A stretch of DNA of 64,000 nucleotides from Phoma sp. XZ068 (taxonomy: Eukaryota > Ascomycota > Dothideomycetes > Pleosporales > Didymellaceae): NCBI GenBank assembly GCA_004835665.1, contig RBKR01000013.1:372001-436000 (forward strand), given 5' to 3'. Below the pieces are notes generated by a model. That model was not told where the DNA came from, made no database searches, and saw nothing but the letters and a program-made list of their open reading frames with translations. Numbering within the stretch: position 1 is the stretch's first letter; each line of letters begins with the position of its first letter. Position numbers and translations under genes: made by a program. Below are positions 63,447 through 64,000 of the stretch, piece by piece.

Positions 63447-64000
63447 TCAATCTTGAAGGAAGGTGGCTGGGCGCTTCTCCAAGAATCCTGCAATACCTTC
63501 TTGGCAATCAGGGAACGAGAAACTACCGTAATACGAGGCTCGCTCGATCTCTAACCCCGCGTTCAACGTGGTGGTTTCGGCTTGTTCCCGTTAGCTTGCA
63601 TATCACCGGACTGGGTATGCAACGTGGACTTACCCGCCTTCACAGCACCTTTGGCGAGCCTGAGAGCTGGCGCAGAACGTGCCGCGATGATATGGGCAAC
63701 ATTCAAAGCCTCCTTGAGGACATCCTCATCCGGTGAAACCACTCTGTTGACGACACCGTGGTGTTCCATCTCCTTTGCGGTAACGGGCAGCCCCGTTAAT
63801 ACCATTTCCAAGGCCTATCGAGCCATATTAGCGCCCAGGCAGTAGATGTCAAGTCAGGTTCTCAGGTTTCGATGCACGGGCCGACATATGCGTACCTTGT
63901 GCTTCCCAACGGCTTTTGTCAATCGCTGCGTGCCGCCCATGCCGGGAATGGTGCCTAAACTGATTTCTGGAAAACCGAACCTGGCATCCGTTGAAGCGAA
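63447..64000 (-). CDS. Enoyl-CoA hydratase (ECHS1-like), 3' part; 5' end beyond window
   Basis: Crotonase-family enzyme hydrating trans-2-enoyl-CoA in beta-oxidation, normally mitochondrial. Three exons are visible: beyond 64000 to 63896, 63814-63634 and 63580-63447, with introns 81 and 53 bp. The visible chain starts inside the crotonase signature GFPEISLGTIPGMGGTQRL, whose Glu after Pro is one of the two catalytic acids. After the first splice it reads ALEMVLTGLPVTAKEMEHHGVVNRVV, very close in pattern to animal ECHS1, then RSAPALRLAKGAVKA. The last splice restores AAETTTLNAGLEIERA and the chain ends FLEKRPATFLQD. No PTS1 is present, which favours mitochondria, but the N-terminal presequence lies outside the window. 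Confidence 0.93.

Overview
This window is nuclear DNA of a filamentous ascomycete (Pezizomycotina). A Dothideomycete-type genome is my best guess, but the class is not proven by anything I can read. The evidence is: genes on both strands with short spacers; mostly 47-151 bp GT-AG introns with CTRAY-like branch points; and typical mould families (Zn2Cys6 and C2H2 regulators, P450, type-B carboxylesterase, fungal rhodopsin-domain membrane protein, DUF4246, HeLo-like domain). I found no tRNA, rRNA, CRISPR or intact transposon. I rebuilt exon joins by matching reading frame, splice sites and family motifs; all positions are by eye.

Layout. 0-12 kb: a small unknown protein, a PCA1/CrpA-type copper P-type ATPase with cysteine-pair repeats, a small RING protein, a secreted unknown protein, a protein with a long Lys/Glu tract, and a multi-pass membrane protein. 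12-20 kb: a membrane-anchored gamma-glutamylcyclotransferase-like protein, adenine deaminase (AAH1), a P450, and an acyl-CoA ligase ending in the peroxisomal signal AKL. 20-30 kb: a Ste20/GCK kinase (Kic1/Nak1 type), a large disordered protein with a conserved core, and a C2H2 transcription factor ending in a heptapeptide minisatellite. About 3 kb of GC-rich spacer follows.

32-37 kb: an RBR (RING-IBR-RING) ubiquitin-ligase-like gene that looks broken, then a divergent pair: an FMN-dependent 2-hydroxy-acid oxidase ending in ARL and a RidA imine deaminase. 37-44 kb: an apparent maltose (MAL) cluster of an alpha-glucoside permease, a divergent GH13 maltase and a Zn2Cys6 regulator; the shared promoter carries a dense group of CGG/CCG triplets. 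45-50 kb: CDC6/cdc18 with an MCB box upstream, divergent from a DUF4246 protein. 50-54 kb: an SDR with an altered active-site motif, a second FMN hydroxy-acid oxidase, and an IroE-like esterase.

55-64 kb: a secreted carboxylesterase whose reading frame depends on a 5-bp microexon, a rhodopsin-domain membrane protein, a HeLo-like protein with a distinctive C-terminal motif, and the 3' part of mitochondrial-type enoyl-CoA hydratase running off the right edge. The most interesting items are the MAL cluster with its promoter, the 5-bp microexon, the broken RBR gene, the oxidase-RidA pair, a GC-AG intron in the kinase catalytic loop, and the HeLo-like protein.
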